Below, one piece after another: positions 7,396-8,342 of a stretch of DNA of 8,342 bases. The notes beneath the pieces are model-generated. The model was not told the DNA's origin and did no database searches. It was given only the letters and a program-made list of their open reading frames with translations. Origin of the DNA: Deltaproteobacteria bacterium. Lineage in GTDB: Bacteria; Myxococcota; Polyangia; Haliangiales; Haliangiaceae. The stretch is taken from contig JAGSPR010000306.1 in NCBI GenBank assembly GCA_018262455.1, forward strand, positions 1 through 8,342, given 5' to 3'. A program made the position numbers and the translations under genes. Position 1 is the first letter of the stretch. Each line of letters begins with the position of its first letter.

Positions 7396-8342
7396 CCAGA
7401 CCCACCACCAGAGCCAGCGCACGCTGGCTCGTCGCCCTGACCCTGACGAGCGCATGCGCGCGGGGCCGGTGCACCGACAACAAGGCCCCGCCCATGCAAC
7501 CGCCACGGAATGTGGATGTGACCGAGCGCGTCCTCACGATCGCGGAGTACGAGGCCGTGGTCTACGGACCCGGGCCAGAGGCCACGTTCGTCGAGACCTC
7601 CGCGATCGAGCACGAGACGATCCAGGCGTTGATCCCGAAGCTGTTCGAGGCCGCGCAGGCCTCCAAGCCGCCCGATCCGCGGACGTGGCAGAGCGAAGCG
7701 GCCGCCGCGGGTTTCCAGATCGAGATCTGGACCGTCAGCGGCGGGTCCTACTGGGCGTTGCTCGAGCGGCGCGATCGCGCGCGCGGTGCAGGCGCGTACA
7801 TCTTCCGCGTGGCCCCCGACGAGGACGGCCCGGCGATCCTGCTCGAGGCGCCGCACAACTACTACGACGTCGGCACCGGCCGGCTCGCGGCGGAGCTGTT
7901 CTTCTCCCCGCCTCCCGGTGCGCGCCCGCGCGCGCTGTTCACCAACACGATGCACCGCTACCAGCTCGCGCCGGGAGACAAGCAGCGGCGCCGCCACAAC
8001 CCGGCGGACGTGGCGCACGCGCCCCTGCATGCGTTCTCGATCGCGACCGAGGCGTTCGCGATCGCGGCCAACGGCGTTCGCGTCATCCAGCTCCACGGCT
8101 TCGGAGCGCGCGACGACGACGACGGCGACAACGGCGGCGACGGCGGCGAGCTCGGCGCCGTCGCCATGGTGGTGAGCGCCGGCGACGAGGCCGGCTCGTC
8201 TCCCCTCACCACCGCGCTCGCGTCGGAGCTCGTCAAGCAGCTCGGCCGCGACATCAAGCGGTTCCCCGAGGACGTCAGGTTTCTCGGCGCGACCACCAAC
8301 GCACAGGGTCGGCTGCTGCGCCGGATCGATCATGCCGAGTTC
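7392..8342 (+). CDS. Lipoprotein with putative metal-dependent hydrolase domain (3' partial)
   Basis: The frame runs open to the right edge (317 codons seen), so the C-terminus is missing. The GTG start overlaps the previous stop by four bases. Residues 1-22 form a lipoprotein signal: Arg residues, a hydrophobic core (WLVALTLT) and T-S-A-C22. The folded domain begins near residue 74. Candidate active-site features are A-P-H155 with Asp159 and a G-T pair after it, N185-T-M-H188-R189, several His residues (202, 209, 213), and Q-L-H235-G-F-G. T-N303-A-Q-G and H-A-E316 lie near the edge. A P-H-x(n)-acidic-x-G-T motif followed by a later L-H-G recalls zinc amidohydrolases of the PghP (phage poly-gamma-glutamate hydrolase) and N-formylglutamate amidohydrolase type, but this is analogy, not a firm family call. 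It probably acts in the periplasm or outer membrane on a peptide or amide bond (inference). The same domain occurs, with both His residues replaced, in the PgsC-like protein. Confidence 0.8.
   Translation, partial: MTRPTTRASARWLVALTLTSACARGRCTDNKAPPMQPPRNVDVTERVLTIAEYEAVVYGPGPEATFVETSAIEHETIQALIPKLFEAAQASKPPDPRTWQSEAAAAGFQIEIWTVSGGSYWALLERRDRARGAGAYIFRVAPDEDGPAILLEAPHNYYDVGTGRLAAELFFSPPPGARPRALFTNTMHRYQLAPGDKQRRRHNPADVAHAPLHAFSIATEAFAIAANGVRVIQLHGFGARDDDDGDNGGDGGELGAVAMVVSAGDEAGSSPLTTALASELVKQLGRDIKRFPEDVRFLGATTNAQGRLLRRIDHAEF
7411..7430 (+). repeat. Perfect 9-base inverted repeat just after the lipoprotein start
   Basis: GAGCCAGCG (7411-7419) and CGCTGGCTC (7422-7430) are exact reverse complements around CA. 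As RNA this could form an 8-base-pair stem with a GCAC loop, beginning 17 bases after the start codon. No T-run follows, so it is not an intrinsic terminator. It also encodes part of the signal peptide, so it may be coincidental. Confidence 0.5.
8112..8147 (+). repeat. GAC/GGC codon tract encoding an Asp/Gly-rich loop
   Basis: Twelve codons, almost all GAC or GGC, encode DDDDGDNGGDGG (residues 241-252) directly after the Q-L-H-G-F-G motif. The tract is absent from both fused copies of the domain. It is probably a flexible or calcium-binding surface loop, or a product of codon slippage. Confidence 0.75.

Noticed and set aside
7411..7430. Intrinsic terminator at the inverted repeat
   Set aside because: There is no T-rich run after the stem, and it lies inside the coding region of the lipoprotein.
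18..8065. Six GCGATCGC octamers (18, 1440, 2625, 2790, 7771, 8058), more than base composition predicts
   Set aside because: Five of the six read GCG-ATC-GC in frame and encode Ala-Ile-Ala, so codon preference explains most of the excess; no spacing pattern was seen.
6945..8333. Long - strand frame opposite the lipoprotein gene (462 codons)
   Set aside because: It covers a frame with a lipoprotein signal and domain homology to the PgsC-like protein. The antisense product shows no recognisable features.

Overview
This window is GC-rich, with G or C at nearly every third codon position. All of it is coding on the + strand. The codon use, the GTG starts and the large multidomain envelope proteins fit a myxobacterium or a related deltaproteobacterial lineage. 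That is inference from style only; there is no rRNA or marker gene here to place the organism.

Layout. (1) Positions 1-1508: the 3' part of a membrane-anchored sensor-like protein (end of a membrane domain, then a GAF-like and a PAS-like domain), cut by the left edge. (2) 1524-4739: a 1071-residue protein. Its N-terminal third is a tandem duplication of the PgsC/CapC membrane domain of poly-gamma-glutamate synthesis. The remaining ~700 residues are soluble. (3) 4729-7395: an 888-residue protein with one N-terminal membrane segment and a long, beta-rich, probably extracytoplasmic body. (4) 7392 to the right edge: a lipoprotein with a putative metal-dependent hydrolase domain, cut by the window end. 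The junctions are a 15-base gap, an 11-base overlap and a 4-base overlap, each with a purine-rich ribosome binding site, so the genes look like one translationally coupled operon. No tRNA, rRNA, CRISPR array, insertion sequence, terminator or promoter is visible, and there is no intergenic stretch over 15 bases.

The main discovery is that the lipoprotein domain of gene 4 is also present twice in the soluble part of the PgsC-like protein, with a weaker partial copy at its C-terminus. The lipoprotein has two histidines in motif positions expected for metal ligands (A-P-H, and Q-L-H-G-F-G). Both fused copies have arginine at both positions (V-P-R-P and L-R-A; I-P-R-P and Q-I-R-G-F-G), while an acidic residue four positions after the first one is kept (D/E/E). 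The operon therefore appears to pair an active-looking hydrolase with two inactivated relatives tethered to a PgsC-type membrane protein.

Working hypothesis (inference): the operon is an envelope system that makes, exports or remodels a peptide-like or other polymer. The fused pseudo-enzyme domains would bind the polymer or its ends, the single-pass beta-rich protein would act as a scaffold, the lipoprotein would trim the polymer, and the upstream sensor would modulate the complex. No polymer ligase (PgsB/CapB type) lies in the window.
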